Shown here one piece after another: positions 1-8,763 of a stretch of 24,034 nt of DNA (positions are counted from its first letter, which is position 1; the number at the start of each line of letters is the position of its first letter). Below the pieces are notes generated by a model that saw only the letters and a list, made by a program, of their open reading frames with translations, had not been told where the DNA came from and did no database searches. Origin of the DNA: Lobulomyces angularis (lineage: Eukaryota; Chytridiomycota; Chytridiomycetes; Lobulomycetales; Lobulomycetaceae); the NCBI GenBank assembly GCA_027604685.1, contig JADHYX010000322.1:1-24034 (forward strand), written 5' to 3'. Made by a program: the position numbers and the translations under genes.

Positions 1-336
1 GAGGGATGTACAGAAAAAGCTATGGATTATGCTTCCAGAGACGGTCATTTGGAGGTAGTTAAGTATTTATCAGAAAAAAGAAATGAGGGGTGTACCACAG
101 ATGCAATGGATCTGGCTTCCCGCCGTGGTCATATTGAAGTAGTTAAATATTTGTCGGAAAATAGAACAGAAGGTTGCACTGCCAAAGCTATGGACGGTGC
201 TGCTAGAATGGGTCACTTGGCAGTTGTTAAATATTTATTTGAAAATAGAACTGAGTGGTGTATTCCTACTGCTGTAGAATTAGCTGCTAAAAATAACTTT
301 TTCCAAATAGTTAAATTTTTAACGAAAAGAACATGT
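1..336 (+). repeat. 84-bp tandem repeats encoding ankyrin units
   Basis: Four in-phase copies of an 84-bp coding unit lie at 1-84, 85-168, 169-252 and 253-336. Copies 1-3 are similar in DNA as well as protein; copy 4 has diverged. In-phase repeats like this let a gene gain or lose ankyrin units by unequal exchange without breaking the frame. Confidence 0.85.
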
Positions 337-369
337 AGGGAAACCACAAATGTTTATAGACCACTTTAA
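1..369 (+). CDS. Ankyrin-repeat protein, C-terminal fragment
   Basis: The reading frame is open from base 1, so the 5' end lies outside the window; 122 residues are visible before TAA at 367-369. The protein consists of four consecutive 28-residue units, an exact 84-bp period starting at bases 1, 85, 169 and 253. Each unit begins EGCT or a variant and carries GHxxVVKYL, the second helix of an ankyrin repeat. The first three units are closely alike (for example GHLEVVKYL, GHIEVVKYL, GHLAVVKYL). The fourth is worn (NNFFQIVKFL) and runs into a short basic tail. Ankyrin stacks are protein-binding scaffolds, and nothing here indicates the partner. The 28-residue unit and the N/R-T-E-G-C-T linker match a style I associate with large expanded ankyrin families in amoebae, oomycetes and some fungi. 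The overall size and any other domain of the protein are unknown. The ankyrin call is secure. Confidence 0.9.
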   Translation, partial: EGCTEKAMDYASRDGHLEVVKYLSEKRNEGCTTDAMDLASRRGHIEVVKYLSENRTEGCTAKAMDGAARMGHLAVVKYLFENRTEWCIPTAVELAAKNNFFQIVKFLTKRTCRETTNVYRPL

Positions 370-1572
370 ACTATATGTAATCATAGAATTAAATTATAAT
401 AAAATGATAACTATTTATTAAATAACTTATGGCTTGTTACTATAAATTTTATTTGATTTTTATATATAAATCGTAACTTTTTTTAACATTTTTTTTTTTT
501 TTATTTTAATTTTTTTTATGCATTTAATGTAGAAGAAAAACAATAGCCAGCGGTCTACTTAAAGAAATAAAATAATAAGAAGAGTTTAAAATAATATAAT
601 AATAAAAAGAGGAGTATAAAATATTAGAATAAAAGAAGAGTATAAAATCGATCAGGTTATAAGTCTTTTATTAAATGAACAAACAAGCAAGGGTTTGGTT
701 TAACAAAGAAACCTTTGAATGAATATGAAAAGTATGAACTAAATAAAAATTATAATAAAACTATACAGCAATTTTCTTACAGAAAGTGACAGAATAAACA
801 AACATCTAATAAAAAATAAAAATTTAGATAAAAATAAAAATAAAATATAAAATGCTTACCAAAAAATATTAATGATATTCAGTGCTGATCCTTTTAAAAG
901 GTTATACTTCATAAAAATTGTTTCCACTGTTGTCTACATTACATTCTATTTCATTTTAATTATTGAAGTTGTAATATCAAATGTAGAAGTGCTTAAAGTT
1001 ACACTTAATTTGTAATTCAGTAAAAATAAATTACCATTTTAAGTAGGTATTTGATATATTTTTGCTCCAGAAACTAACTCTTTATTGTGTCTCTTCTCCT
1101 AATATAAAAAGTTTTAGTTGCTCACTTTGCAAAGTTAGTAGCTATCTAACATCGCATATCAGAAAATGTTTTAAGTAAGAGTAACGAAGTACAATTGATC
1201 GGCCAAAAAACTCTAAACAGTAGTAAGCCGAAGTGTTTGAAGGTTTAGAACTAAAAGTTGGAAATCACTTGTAGGGATTGACCACTGCTGGGTAAAAACA
1301 AAGGAAAACCTTTTTAAGCAATAAATCAGTGTCTCATTTTTTCTCCTTCACATATTCAACGGTTCCAAATTCACTTCAAAAAGACACATTTTTATACTCC
1401 AAGCTCACCTAATTTAAAACCGAATTTCAATTTTAACAAAGACACATTTTTAGACACACCTTGTAAAAGCAAAAAGCATTGGTGAAGAAATGTGAGGCAT
1501 AATTAAACTTTTTTTTTTATTTTTTCTTTCATACACTTATTAGATTACCAACAACGCGAACATTATCAACCT
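370..1572. other. Intergenic AT-rich region between the ankyrin and lyase genes
   Basis: I find no gene in this 1.2 kb. It has T-runs at 479-520 and an imperfect A-rich repeat of roughly 27-30 bp at about 580-650, with units containing AGAAGAGT-TAAAAT. The last few hundred bases should hold the promoter of the lyase-like gene starting at 1573, but I see no convincing core promoter element. Confidence 0.5.
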
Positions 1573-2996
1573 ATGTTATTCATAACATTGCCAATTTTAC
1601 TTCTAAACCTTTTAACCCTCGATTTCATATCAGCAGCTGGTTATACTTAAGTGTTTCTAAATTATTTTTTTCTTATTACTAGTGTGGACTTTGAAATGTG
1701 AAATTTCTGGAACCGTTATATATTGCAGCTATTCCACTTTAAATGCTAGTCCCAAAAATTATATTAGAGTAAGAATTTTAATGTATTGTTCTGTAAAACA
1801 TGTGTTAGATATCTTAGAATGGAGATTATAATGCGCATAAAGATAAGAACGTCGTTGCTGGTCTGGAAAATGGCCAAGTTCAAATTGATATTACAGGTTT
1901 AAGTTCAGGACAATGGGTTGTTGACTTAGTGGGTTATTCAAATTCGATAAAAGTTTCTCAAACTTTTCAGCTGATTGAGTTATGGAGTTTAAGCTGTAAC
2001 CCTAGTGATGGTGTTGCAGGAACATTAGTTTATTGTTCATATAAAGCTACTTCCACTAATATTTACGCAAGGGTATTAAAATACTAATATTAAAATTTAG
2101 ACAGTACTAAAAATTTTAAGATCCCTCAAAACAAAGACTATGTTACTGACAACAATCTAGATCAGCCCCTTAATTCTTTAAATGGACAGTTTCAGTATCT
2201 CACTACTTGGTTTATCATCGGGAATGTGGGATATAGATTTAGTAAATAAAGACACTTGGAAAGTACAAGCTTCGTTCCAGTTTCAAGACGGGAAAATGAC
2301 CATTATTAAGAATAGTGAATTAAATAATGGATTCTCACTTCCTCCTTTCTTTTATCGTGAAACAAGCTCTTCAGGTATAATTTTCAGTTTTTCCTTATTG
2401 TTTAATAATTCTTACGAAATTTTGTAGCCTATGTGATGCATACACCTGTTTGGTTTAATGGTGCAGTTACTTCTGCGGGATCAGACTATTTAAGAACCGA
2501 ATTGAGACAAGAGGCAAACTGGAATGCTTTGCTTGGTTACCAATCACTAACGGTATTGCGAAGCATCAACTCCGTTTCTCAAAATGGTGTATTTGTTGGT
2601 CAAATTTTGGCAGAATACAATGGCAAGCACAGTCCTGTTTTTTATGTTGCATTGAAACCAAACACAGCCAATCCTTCTACATATGACTTGAAAGCTTTTG
2701 TTAATGAATTTAACTAAAATAGTGAAAAGATAAATACTAGCAGCTTCATGTTAAAAAACAATTATAAGTTAGGTACAACTTATGAAATTAAAATTAGAAT
2801 TGCTCAAGGTGAAGTCAAAATTTTTTGCAATGGAGAACTTAAAACCAAAGATTACAACACCAAATTTGCAGCTAATATATTTAGTAATGTTTATTTTAAA
2901 ACTGGGTCATATGGTCAGACTAAGCGCGCTGATGATGCAAGTATCAACAATCAAGTTTCTCAAATCCTTATTTACAAACTAGAAGTTTCAAACTAG
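1573..2996 (+). pseudogene. Secreted PL7 / alginate lyase 2-like protein, five exons, probably decaying
   Basis: Exons 1573-1639, 1683-1768, 1818-2072, 2121-2374 and 2428-2996 join at GT-AG introns of 43-53 nt. They give 409 residues if one extra base near 2180 is discounted and one in-frame TAA (2715-2717, codon 317) is read through. The order is a signal peptide (about 1-21, hydrophobic LPILLLNLL), module A (about 23-105), its homologue module B (about 106-193), then a polysaccharide-lyase domain (about 195-409). The lyase domain shows RTELR at 243-247 and YFKTGSYGQ at 376-384, the two hallmark motifs of the PL7 / alginate lyase 2 superfamily. Tyr382 fits the family's catalytic tyrosine. 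The usual QIH motif reads QIL at 279-281, so the catalytic-type histidine is missing. Related lyases cleave alginate or glucuronan by beta-elimination outside the cell. The frameshift lies in a TTT run and could be a base-calling error; the TAA is harder to explain that way. PL20 glucuronan lyase is the nearest alternative family. Confidence 0.72.
1683..2270 (+). repeat. Duplicated module pair with a matching intron in the lyase-like gene
   Basis: Modules A and B share three landmarks in order: a YCSY motif (VIYCSY versus LVYCSY), an intron directly after an Arg codon (introns 1769-1817 and 2073-2120, 49 and 48 nt), and NGQ followed six residues later by GLSSGxW with xDLV behind it. The intron lies at the equivalent place in both copies, so exon and intron were duplicated together. 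The fold is probably a beta-sandwich, by composition only, and may be a carbohydrate-binding module. Confidence 0.7.
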
Positions 2997-3001
2997 ATCC
3001 A

Positions 3002-3019
3002 ACGATTCTTAAGAATCGT
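3002..3019. repeat. 18-bp perfect palindrome just after the lyase-like gene
   Basis: The sequence ACGATTCTTAAGAATCGT is its own reverse complement and begins six bases after the TAG at 2994-2996. It could form a hairpin in the 3' UTR or be a protein-binding site; neither is demonstrated. Confidence 0.6.
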
Positions 3020-3858
3020 GGAATGGTTTTTTCATAGAAATTTAATATACTAGAATATATTTTTTATAAATATTATGATGTTACTATTGAGATTTTTTTT
3101 TTTAATAGATTATATTTAATAAATTAAATTTACAATTATGGTTCATACTTAATTCTGTTTTTTTTTTTATTTAAAAATTGCAAGTCTTGATAAATTCATT
3201 AAACTGATTTCGTAGAAATAAGTCTGCTCACGAAGTTCCCGCATTCCTCTACTCTCAAAGTAGTTTATATATGTCCTAGAACAGTAATCTTTTCCCGGCT
3301 TAACATTATATGGCTCTACTTTTTATTTTTATCACAAATATATATATTTTGTAAAAATTTTTTAGTTGATTAAAAGCGTTTTCTTTAATAACTTTAGTTC
3401 TCTTAATCTACAAAATAATTTTGAAAACTTCGCTTATTGTCTTATTTTTTTGTAAACCCCCTTTTTTTTATAAGGAAACTTAAATATAATTAAGTTTTTC
3501 AAGAAAGTTGATGACAAAGTATGCTTCTCATTTTTTTATATCGCAATTTTATGTTTTATTGCATTTAGTGCTTGTATTATATAATCACATTTCGTGAAGA
3601 GAAGTTAGTGAACACATATCTACTAATAAATATAATTTTTTATAAAATTTTAAATAGTTTTACAGTAAATAATACAATTTAATTCGAAGAAAAACGAATA
3701 GATTTGCTAAGAATACTAAAAAGCTATAGTCTTAAAGTACCGGCATATCAAATCAAAGATAGTGTTCAATATTACCAAAGCTCCAAATGCCTTTTTCTCC
3801 GTATTCAATGAATTCACTATTAAATGATCAGTTATTATCAATTTTACCCATTACTGAA
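3020..3858. other. Intergenic AT-rich region
   Basis: I see no gene. The stretch contains several T-runs and a short TA-repeat near 3341-3351, and lies between the 3' ends of the lyase-like gene (plus) and the zinc-finger remnant (minus), so it should hold both polyadenylation regions. Confidence 0.45.
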
Positions 3859-4834
3859 CTAAAAATTCCAAAATAGAATTATAAAAACCGAAGCCGAAAA
3901 ATAGATTAAATAAATGGATGAAACAAAGACATTCAAATTCTTTTGAAGTATGAGGAGTGGAGATATCTGTAACTTCATTTGGTCATTAAAACTTGTATAT
4001 TTATAACTGTGAAAAAAATCTAATCCATTCTTACGGGTGCCAGCTAGTATATTCTTTAAACGATTGCAAACATAGCTCGCTATTTACCTTGGATCAATGG
4101 ATGCAACGACTTGCAAACGCTACTTTTCCTTCTACAAACTAAAATTCGTATCAACTTCCAAAAAAACCAAAATATATAACTTACTTAGAGGAGGCAAGCA
4201 TAAACGCTATTCCCGCTAAGACCTTTCCAACCATCGACAGAAAGAGTAAAATTTTCAATTTTCGATAAACATTCTTCTTTCTCAGAAATGTATCATTGCA
4301 GTCTTGTTGGTATAACCCATGAAACACTGGACTTTCTATTAAGTAAGGTGATAGACCTCCCACTTGCAAAAGTTTTTGTGATTTCTGGAAATTAGGATTA
4401 TCCAACAACTACCTTCTATAAGCGCTTTGGCAAGCAGTTCGTGATACTTCTTTGTGCTCTCTTGAGAAAATGGTTTAAAAGCCAGAGGAATGGAAGCTGA
4501 AGAATTCAACTGTTTTTTTTTTAATGAGTGTGAAGGTATTGAAGGCTCTGAGAAAATAGCTTCACCTAAGGTAGGTGCTGCGAGCATCTTTGAATTTAAA
4601 ATGTTCAATAGTACTTAATTTAGTTCTTTTTGAACAAATTTGTACATATTTGGGCATCTTCATAGGTTTACCATCAAAAATAACGTTGCAAAAAGTACAC
4701 TTTTTTAAACGTCTTGCAGAAGCATTTATAGTTTTACTGCAAAGAAAAGTAAAAATGCTTTTGAATTCAAGAAAGTTGGTAATTGGAATGAATTTATCAC
4801 CATTTGCTACTTGTTGTAAATTTTGTTGTTGCAT
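3859..4834 (-). pseudogene. BED zinc-finger / hAT transposase-like remnant
   Basis: Reading the minus strand from ATG at 4834, the first frame has KKCTFC and then FDGKPMKMPKYVQIC. This matches the BED finger of hAT transposases (CxxC ... GKPxxMxxH ... C), except that the expected His is Tyr. The frame then breaks near 4600 and resumes one frame over. After that the exons join cleanly: 4834-4413, 4362-4185, 4131-4088 and 4043-3859, with introns of 50, 53 and 44 nt, ending at TAG. Across the first intron the text reads LLAKALIE followed by VGGLSPYLIESPVFHGL, which resembles the segment after the finger in hAT proteins, where a hydrophobic helix precedes a GIPF-like and ENPxF stretch. The visible coding length, about 275 residues, is far short of a full transposase and I see no catalytic core. 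No terminal inverted repeats or target-site duplication were found by eye. A domesticated zinc-finger gene is the alternative. Confidence 0.45.
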
Positions 4835-4849
4835 TTTTTTTTGTTAACT

Positions 4850-6120
4850 AAAATTTGAATATTTGATTATAAAATTAAAATTTTTTTTTTTGAAGGTTTT
4901 TAATAAGAGAATTATGCTATTTTAGATACAGTATTAAATAAAGGTTGTATCTACATCCCGCCCTTTTTAATTTATTCGAATATATAAAGAATTTTTCAGA
5001 TAGTCATATTTTTTATTCGCGCGCATTTATCGCGCCTAGAGAACTCTACACACCAATTGGCTTAGGCGGACTCCACTTTTAATTGAAGATGGAAAGTAGT
5101 CGTTTTTTGGAGTTAAGATAAGTAATTGAAAGATTTAAATGAGATAAGAAACACTAAATTACTCTACAAAGATTTAAGATAATTAATTGAATTTTTACCA
5201 ATTTTGTAAAACAAAAAAAAATCTTTAGAATTGTTAACTCCAATCATAACTGTGAAAAAAAAATAACCCCTTTTTTTAATAAATATAATCTTTTTTTTCA
5301 CAATGAAGACTTAGCGACTAGCAAACATTTAATTTTTTTAATTAGGTTAGCCATAATTCAATAATGAACAAGCAAATTCTCAATTTTTATTATTTTTTTC
5401 TATCACAATAAACCAGATAAATTTTCAATTTTTGTCGTATGACAATATCCAAAATAAAAATCTTCCAAAATATGGTAAGTTGCAATGAACAAGTTTATAC
5501 TCTACACTTAAATTCATTATTTTTTATTGAAAAGATTTTTACAATATTAACAAGCTTATATCAGTCATTGTGGTTTTTAAATGTTCAGGTAATTATTATG
5601 TTAAACAGAAATAAAAGTGCGGGCTTATTCTTCTTGAATTTGAGCACATTCAAGTTATGAATGACGTTTTCCTTCGGAACAAACATTTGTATTTACCTTT
5701 GTAATTAAACAGTAGTAAAGTACCTTTGGAAAATGAAGTTTTGTTTGTATTCTACCTGTTCAACAATGTGAACTTTTTTATTTGGTCAAGAAGATATATT
5801 CAAACTTTTCCACAAAACTAATGTTTTAAACGAGTGCCAAAGTCAAAAAAAAAAAAAGGAAATGGTTTTCGCTATTTATTTTCATTTATTAGTTTTAACT
5901 TAAAACCTATAAAAAGTATAGATATAGTAGTATTGTTGCACTTTAAATTTTTTATTTATTAATTTTGACATAATTTTAGTTTTTTCCCGTTGATTAATTT
6001 TTTTTTTTTAAATTGCTATAGTCAAAATTAAAAAAATTATTGTTCAGTAGCTTAATTTATGTGAAAACTCTTTGCAACAATAAACAATCAAGTGCTACAA
6101 TAATTTTACCTCCGTTTCTT
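4850..6120. other. Intergenic AT-rich region with a small GC-rich patch
   Basis: No gene is recognised. At 5018-5080 there is a locally GC-richer patch with CGCGCGC...CGCGCC, which can form a 5-bp GCGCG/CGCGC stem. At 5365-5440 there are two short stretches related to TTTTCAATTTT that weakly resemble the exon-like repeat family found further right. The rest is poly-T, poly-A and simple AT sequence. Confidence 0.4.
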
Positions 6121-6133
6121 TAGTACCAAAAAG

Positions 6134-6384
6134 TATCCATGAAATTTACTTTTGTAGATCCTTTTTGCCCTGCCGAATAATACTGGGATGGTGTGTTTGC
6201 TGCAATACTCCTTCTCAGTTTAGCTTGCTTGCTCTTATTATTCTTTGAAAAGAAAAAAAAAAAAAATAGAATTTACTATTTTATAAATAAATTAGTACTT
6301 TGTAGTAAATTTAAAAAAAAAAAAATTATATTAATTACAAAAATAAAAGAAAGAATTTCAGACCGTTATTACAGTCGACTGTAA
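6134..6384 (+). pseudogene. Possible remnant of a small single-TM protein
   Basis: From an ATG at 6139 the frame reads MKFTFVDPFCPAE, then TAA at 6178-6180, then YWDGVFAAILLLSLACLLLL, then a poly-lysine run coded by poly-A. The segment after the stop is a convincing transmembrane helix, and the residues on either side of the stop read like ordinary protein. This could be a broken gene or exon with one nonsense change; chance is also possible. I recognise no family. Confidence 0.2.
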
Positions 6385-6385
6385 T
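6368..6385. repeat. 18-bp perfect palindrome
   Basis: ATTACAGTCGACTGTAAT is its own reverse complement and sits in intergenic DNA. Its GC-containing core (CAGTCGACTG) makes it less trivial than the AT-only palindromes that are common here. Confidence 0.6.
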
Positions 6386-6582
6386 TGATCAATTGAAATA
6401 TATCCCACATTTTCAAACCTAAACAGATATCATATCTGCATTGTGCAAGTTTTTAAATGTTTTATTTTTGTCAAATTATTCCAACTCGTTTTTGACTTGT
6501 TAAAATATTTTTCCTAAATTAATTTCTTACCATAGTAGATTACAATTATTCGCTGTCTTTTTTTTTGTTGTTTTATACCTAG

Positions 6583-6830
6583 TCCGAGAATATCAGGTAA
6601 GAAATTAAATTCAAATTTGAAATCTTGCAAAATTTAATTTTTTCATCAGGTGCAGTTAATGACTCAGTAGTTTTAAATTAATCCAATATGATTTTTAGAA
6701 CAATAAAATAGAGTTGAAGAATCAGGTTAGTTTTCTATTTTTTGTAATGTGATTTCTACTACAGTTAAATTGGACAAATGAATCTGGTAAGTTTTCAATC
6801 TTTTTTAGTTGCTTATTACTCAAATCCTTA
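6583..6830 (+). repeat. Exon-like repeat array, copy 1
   Basis: Short blocks are bounded by good splice signals: TTTTTAG, 27 nt (6699-6725), GTTAGTTTTC...CTACAG (6726-6764, 39 nt), 22 nt (6765-6786), then GTAAGTTTTC. An earlier 14-nt block (6583-6596) is also bounded by CTAG and GTAAG. Joined, the 27 and 22 nt blocks stay open in one frame (IELKNQ then LNWTNES). The same arrangement recurs at 7425-7590. It may be a fragment of a gene made of tiny exons, or a dispersed repeat. No product is recognised. Confidence 0.4.
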
Positions 6831-7089
6831 TAAAATTACAAATTAATGTGAACTGAATAATAATGATTACAAATGTGACAAAACTGTTTTTTATATTAAT
6901 CAACTTTAAATTCACAAAAGTGGGATAAATTTTTTGGATACCAAAAGTTTCATAAAAATATCAATTTAGTAAAAAAAAATTATTGCATTGAGAGTGCTAT
7001 TAAAATTGAACTGTTAAGTTCAGTCACTTTCTATTCAATTCACAACTGCTCACAATTATAAAATACTCACTGTGAAAAAAAAGATAAAT

Positions 7090-7374
7090 TAATCAAACAA
7101 ATTAATAACTATGATTAAATTTACGAATGAAGTAATGCATATAGAATTAAGGCAGACATGATGGCTATAGACAATCGGATTCTGTGTTTTTCATAGTTGT
7201 ATGTAGTAATGTCGCAAACAAAATGGCCAAAGTGATAGAACTAGGATTGCAAAGAGACTTGAGTCAGAAGCCAGCCTGGAGCAGACCCAGTTGTAGTTGT
7301 GAACAACTACTGCAAGGCAAGTCACAATGTGTACAGCAATCCTAGGTTCGTACACTTTAGTATCCGAGGAGTAG
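7090..7374 (-). pseudogene. Broken copy of the four-TM protein gene
   Basis: This stretch is closely similar to bases about 8395-8697, the central and N-terminal coding part of the intact four-TM gene on the same strand. Long near-identical blocks include CACAAACAAAATGGCC-AAG, AGACTTGAGTCA and GCAAGGCAAGTCACAATG. There are several small insertions and deletions that break the frame, and about 20 bases are missing after the CAGCAAT block (near 7340). It lacks an intact start region and C-terminus. It is a decayed tandem duplicate in the same orientation as the intact gene, about 1.2 kb away, and there is no sign that a protein is made from it. Confidence 0.8.
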
Positions 7375-7424
7375 TTTTCAATTTTCCCAATTTGATTTTG
7401 CCATCAAATTCAATTACAACTTCA

Positions 7425-7590
7425 ACTAGGTTTTCAATTTTGATATTTAATTTTCTTCAGAATTAAACTGAGTTATTGAATCAGGTAAGTTTTCAATTTT
7501 GATAATTTGATTTACACTGCAGTCAAATTTATTAAAAAAAACAGGTAAGTTTTCGATTTCTTTAAGTTGCTCGTAACTCAATTTCTAGAT
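7425..7590 (+). repeat. Exon-like repeat array, copy 2
   Basis: The order is TTTTCTTCAG, 24 nt (7461-7484), GTAAGTTTTC...CTGCAG (7485-7522, 38 nt), 22 nt (7523-7544), then GTAAGTTTTC...TTTCTAG (7545-7588, 44 nt). Block order and lengths match copy 1 (27/39/22). Similarity covers both the exon-like and intron-like parts, so this is a duplicated DNA segment and not separate splice-like accidents. It starts soon after the four-TM pseudogene ends. Confidence 0.45.
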
Positions 7591-8319
7591 TGAAACAAAA
7601 GTAAGATTAATGGAAAGGAGGAAGAATACCAGGGTTCTAACACAAGGGATTTTTCTTTCTTTTAGATTTAAAAAAATTATTGAATTTTTTTTGAATTTTG
7701 ATTATGGAGAGTTAAGTAAAATCAGTGAGTGCTTGATGAATTCTTATCAGGATGATTAAAGTTCAGCATCAATATAAAAACACCATATTAATTTTGTTTA
7801 ATTGATGTTTAATTATTGGATATGTACAAAACAATTCGAAACATAACTAGAGGTAAGATATGAACATATAAAACTAAGGTTTAAAAAACGACATTATATT
7901 CAATTTAAGTTTTTGCTTATTGGTGTTAATAATGGATCCGTTTCCACTTTTAAAAAAAAACTCATTAGTGCAAAATTGATATTAACAATAAATATGTCTT
8001 TAATTGACAAAAACATTTATACTGCATTAACAGTTTTCATCAACAATTTGAAAAAAAAAATTAAAGGTTTTATTCAAGGCATGCCCTTATTTTGTGCATC
8101 CGAAATTCAGTTATCTCCGCATTTTCCTTTCATTACTTCTGTCTGTAATATAGTATTATTTTCAAAGAATTATCATTGATTTTTTAATACTTACTATTAT
8201 TTATATTTTAATATATATTAAAATTATACAACATTTATTAAGAAAAATATAAAACTGTAAAAAGCAAAAGTTTGAATGAAAAAGAAATAAATTAAATTCC
8301 AAAAGTTCAACTTAGTTAA
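7591..8319. other. Intergenic AT-rich region
   Basis: I see no convincing gene. An 88-codon open stretch at 7913-8179 has no recognisable domain and low-complexity lysine runs from poly-A, so I do not call it. A 20-bp AT-only palindrome lies at 8205-8224, in the probable 3' flank of the minus-strand gene at 8320. Confidence 0.4.
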
Positions 8320-8763
8320 TCAACTTGGGATCTCAGATTGTTGGATTTCGGAAGCAGCAATTACTCTAATGCGTAATAATTTTCTTCTGTATTGAAACAA
8401 TAACATAGTAATGAATAAATTTACGAATGAGATGATGCATATAAGAATTAAGGTATTCATGATGACTGAGGATAATTCCGCCTCTGTGTTTTCATAGTTG
8501 TATTTTAGTAATATCACAAACAAAATGGCCGAAGCGATAAAACCTAGGATTTGCACAAAGACTTGAGTCAAAATCCAGCGTGGAGCAGACTTCCAGTTGT
8601 GAACTATTGCAAGGCAAGTCACAATGTCTACAGCAATTCTTAAGGCTGGTGGAATTAATTCGTACGGTTGAGTATGCGACGAGTAGAGGTAAATTATCAA
8701 ATTGATTATTTCAAGTCCAGTGAGAATTAAAATTGAAATGAATGCTGTATCTTTTTTTACCAT
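8320..8763 (-). CDS. Four-transmembrane protein, family unknown (copy 1)
   Basis: This is an intronless 147-residue protein. Four hydrophobic segments are visible: about 8-28, 38-56, 62-86 and 99-124, followed by a basic patch (QYRRKLLRIR) and a polar tail, so both ends probably face the cytosol. The ATG at 8763-8761 is the first Met and starts M-V-K-K. The protein at 10073-10519 is a paralogue. Both have a V-D in TM2, a short basic loop with Pro, then I-L-x-Q-x-x-V-x-I-x-G at the start of TM3 and I-L-F-V at its end, and similar total length. Four-TM layout without the cysteine motifs of tetraspanins or claudins means I cannot name a family. That a close copy at 7090 has decayed while this one stayed open over its full length suggests it is under selection. 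It is likely a membrane protein of a lineage-specific family. Confidence 0.75.
   Translation of the reverse strand: MVKKDTAFISILILTGLEIINLIIYLYSSHTQPYELIPPALRIAVDIVTCLAIVHNWKSAPRWILTQVFVQILGFIASAILFVILLKYNYENTEAELSSVIMNTLILICIISFVNLFITMLLFQYRRKLLRIRVIAASEIQQSEIPS

Noticed and set aside
2715..2717. TAA read as glutamine (alternative genetic code)
   Set aside because: Reading TAA as Gln would heal the lyase-like gene here, but the transporter, the ankyrin gene, the fusion gene and the terminal gene all end naturally at TAA, so the standard code fits better.
4575..4847. 90-codon open frame on the plus strand
   Set aside because: It is antisense to the zinc-finger remnant, which has recognisable motifs; the plus-strand text does not.
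5018..5080. Possible tRNA or structured RNA in the GC-rich patch
   Set aside because: There is no T-arm consensus, no acceptor stem pairing and no anticodon arm; only a 5-bp stem is present.
5439..5660. 73-codon open frame
   Set aside because: It has low-complexity hydrophobic content and no motif; it contains a possible GTAAGT donor but no consistent partner exon.
7913..8179. 88-codon open frame
   Set aside because: It has no domain, lysine runs from poly-A, and no paralogue or splice context; it is best explained by chance in AT-rich DNA.
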